From: Glebionis coronaria | Lineage: Eukaryota > Streptophyta > Magnoliopsida > Asterales > Asteraceae | Assembly (NCBI GenBank): GCA_025667525.1 | Contig: CM046879.1 | Location: forward strand, 387,399,039 to 387,463,038 | Direction of reading: 5' to 3' | Length of the DNA: 64,000 nucleotides | Shown: piece after piece, positions 63,111 to 64,000 of the stretch | Numbering within the stretch: the first letter of the stretch is position 1 | How the letters are laid out: each line of letters opens with the position of its first letter | The notes under the pieces: model-generated | The model's database searches: none | What the model was told of the DNA's origin: nothing | Seen by the model: only the letters and a program-made list of their open reading frames with translations | Position numbers and translations under genes: made by a program

Positions 63111-63115
63111 GTATG

Positions 63116-63507
63116 GGACCATTGAGATAATGTAAAAAGTTGGTTTGAAAGGCATATAAGCTGGATCTACGCTAGGACTTCAAGGGCTGTATGAATTATG
63201 TTTCGTATAACAAACTTGATAAAATGTCTATCAAGTGAAATTCTGATTATTTCTTAATGAAGTTTAGATCGGCGAAAAGTTGCATACATCGAAAACCCGT
63301 GGACATCATGGATAGAGAAAGTAAGTCAACTTAAGCATGATCGTATTCCCATTGTTATGTTGATGAAACTCAGTGTATTTTAATGAATTACACTTGAGAG
63401 AAAAGATCGAATGTGGAGGAAATACCCACATGGCTTTAACTCTATAAGAAGCGAGTAGTAAGATGAATTAATCTTTGAGGACAAAGATCCTCTTTAGGGG
63501 TAACTGC
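63116..63507 (+). pseudogene. Element O, pol part 3 (integrase tail) and 3' untranslated end
   Basis: YKLDLR (about 63,158) and NYVSYNKLDKMS (about 63,194-63,229) match the A1 blocks YKLELP and [20 protein letters not shown] (about 63,304) matches EVMDREV. REKRSNVEEIPTWL-type sequence, in shifted frames near 63,395-63,440, matches TWEREDEMW and KYPHLF. TTTGAGGACAAAGATCCTC then AGGGGTAACTGC (the polypurine-tract remnant, to 63,507) precedes the LTR. Confidence 0.75.
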
Positions 63508-63694
63508 TGTGACAATCCGTCAATTTAAGGTCGATATTTTATTCTCAAGTATTATTTAAAATTATTATTTTATTGTTAATTTATGAACTCACTTACTTTT
63601 GGGAAGAAATAAGGGTTTACGTCTTAAAGTAGCATCGACTACGTCTAAACCGGAGACCTCTACGTTACGTGCTTACTTTTACATACACCGTTTT
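63508..63694 (+). repeat. Element O 3' LTR, start only
   Basis: It begins TGTGACAATCC as the A LTRs do (- strand), continues with a diverged AACTCAC...GGGTTTACGTCTTAAA segment, and stops at CACCGTTTT where another LTR begins. Confidence 0.7.
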
Positions 63695-64000
63695 TGTGAC
63701 AGTCCAACATTTCAAGAAATAAATTTATTCTTTAATATTATTTTGGAAGTTTATTTTGTGTTGGTTTATAAACTCACAAATTTACGAGAAGAAATTAGGA
63801 CTTACGTGAATAATTTAGCGTCTTTTACAATTAAATCAGGAACCCTAGGTTTACGTATTTACGCTTTTGTGCTCCGTTTTTGATGAGACAATTTTTATTA
63901 GAATCGTCTTGTGCCGTAGATTCATAATTTATGAAAATGTTTTTCGCAAAATGACCCGAGGGCACGTAAATCGAGGAAACTAGAATCGAGGAGTACCCGT
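63695..64000 (+). repeat. Start of a further A-related LTR, runs off the window
   Basis: TGTGACAGTCCAACATTTCA begins a second copy of the LTR start inside O's LTR. It aligns with the - strand A LTR through GTGTTGGTTTATAAACTCACAAATTTACG, GGACTTACGTG, GCGTCTTTTAC, CCCTAGGTTTACGTATTTACG, GATGAGACAATTTTTATTAGAATCG and GACCCGAGGGCACG (core words). The orientation is +, opposite to A1/A2. It could be a nested element or a solo LTR. Confidence 0.7.

Overview
This window is plant nuclear DNA made almost entirely of nested, mostly decayed transposable elements. I find no intact host gene, rRNA, tRNA or CRISPR array. The copia-type gag relic (8.2-10.3 kb), with its KPSILGKPP and ANHDSC motifs, and the gypsy elements with an acidic reading frame ahead of gag resemble families I know from daisy-family (Asteraceae) genomes. 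An asterid, probably Asteraceae, is therefore my best guess, by inference only.

Layout. 1-841 is the 3' end of an LTR element ('family C', + strand). Its polypurine tract (831-841) is followed by an LTR from 842. About 4.4-6.5 kb is noncoding retroelement sequence with several GGGGGAG motifs on the - strand. 6.9-8.09 kb is a tandem array of about 150 bp units. 8,244-10,277 is a broken copia-type gag (- strand) with no pol beside it. 11.6-12.35 kb holds short tandem repeats, next to a copia-like LTR with primer-binding site (12,590-12,898, - strand). 12,899-14,190 is a second family C LTR in inverted orientation. 14,191-15,960 is an old gypsy LTR fragment (+ strand). 15,961-22,586 is a patchwork of relics: an EF-1alpha-like scrap, a receptor-kinase-like relic, a hAT-type MITE and a Helitron 3' end that abuts a 165 bp (TA)n tract.

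23.4 kb to the end is a layered gypsy nest. The oldest layer, O (+ strand), is a decayed gag-pol element read in pieces at 23.4-24.404 kb, 48.975-50.672 kb and 63.116-63.507 kb, ending in a 3' LTR at 63,508. Into O went L (24,405-48,969, TSD ATTAA), a large noncoding LARD-like element with 4.5 kb LTRs and a 3.0 kb interior. Into L's right LTR went A1 (34,447-46,938, TSD CGCGA), a chromovirus-like gypsy element with 3.1 kb LTRs. A sister copy, A2 (50,673-63,110, TSD GTATG), went into the O integrase region. A further LTR of the same broad family starts inside O's 3' LTR at 63,695 and runs off the window.

A1 and A2 share one architecture on the - strand: 5' LTR, primer-binding site, an acidic/coiled-coil accessory ORF, gag with Gly-Ser repeats and zinc knuckles, protease, reverse transcriptase, RNase H, integrase with chromodomain-like tail, polypurine tract, 3' LTR. 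The gag-pol frame is broken in both copies, at different sites, while the accessory ORF is open in both. L has no proteins, but its U5 end and the sequence before its 3' LTR resemble those of A and O, so it was probably moved by proteins of related autonomous elements.
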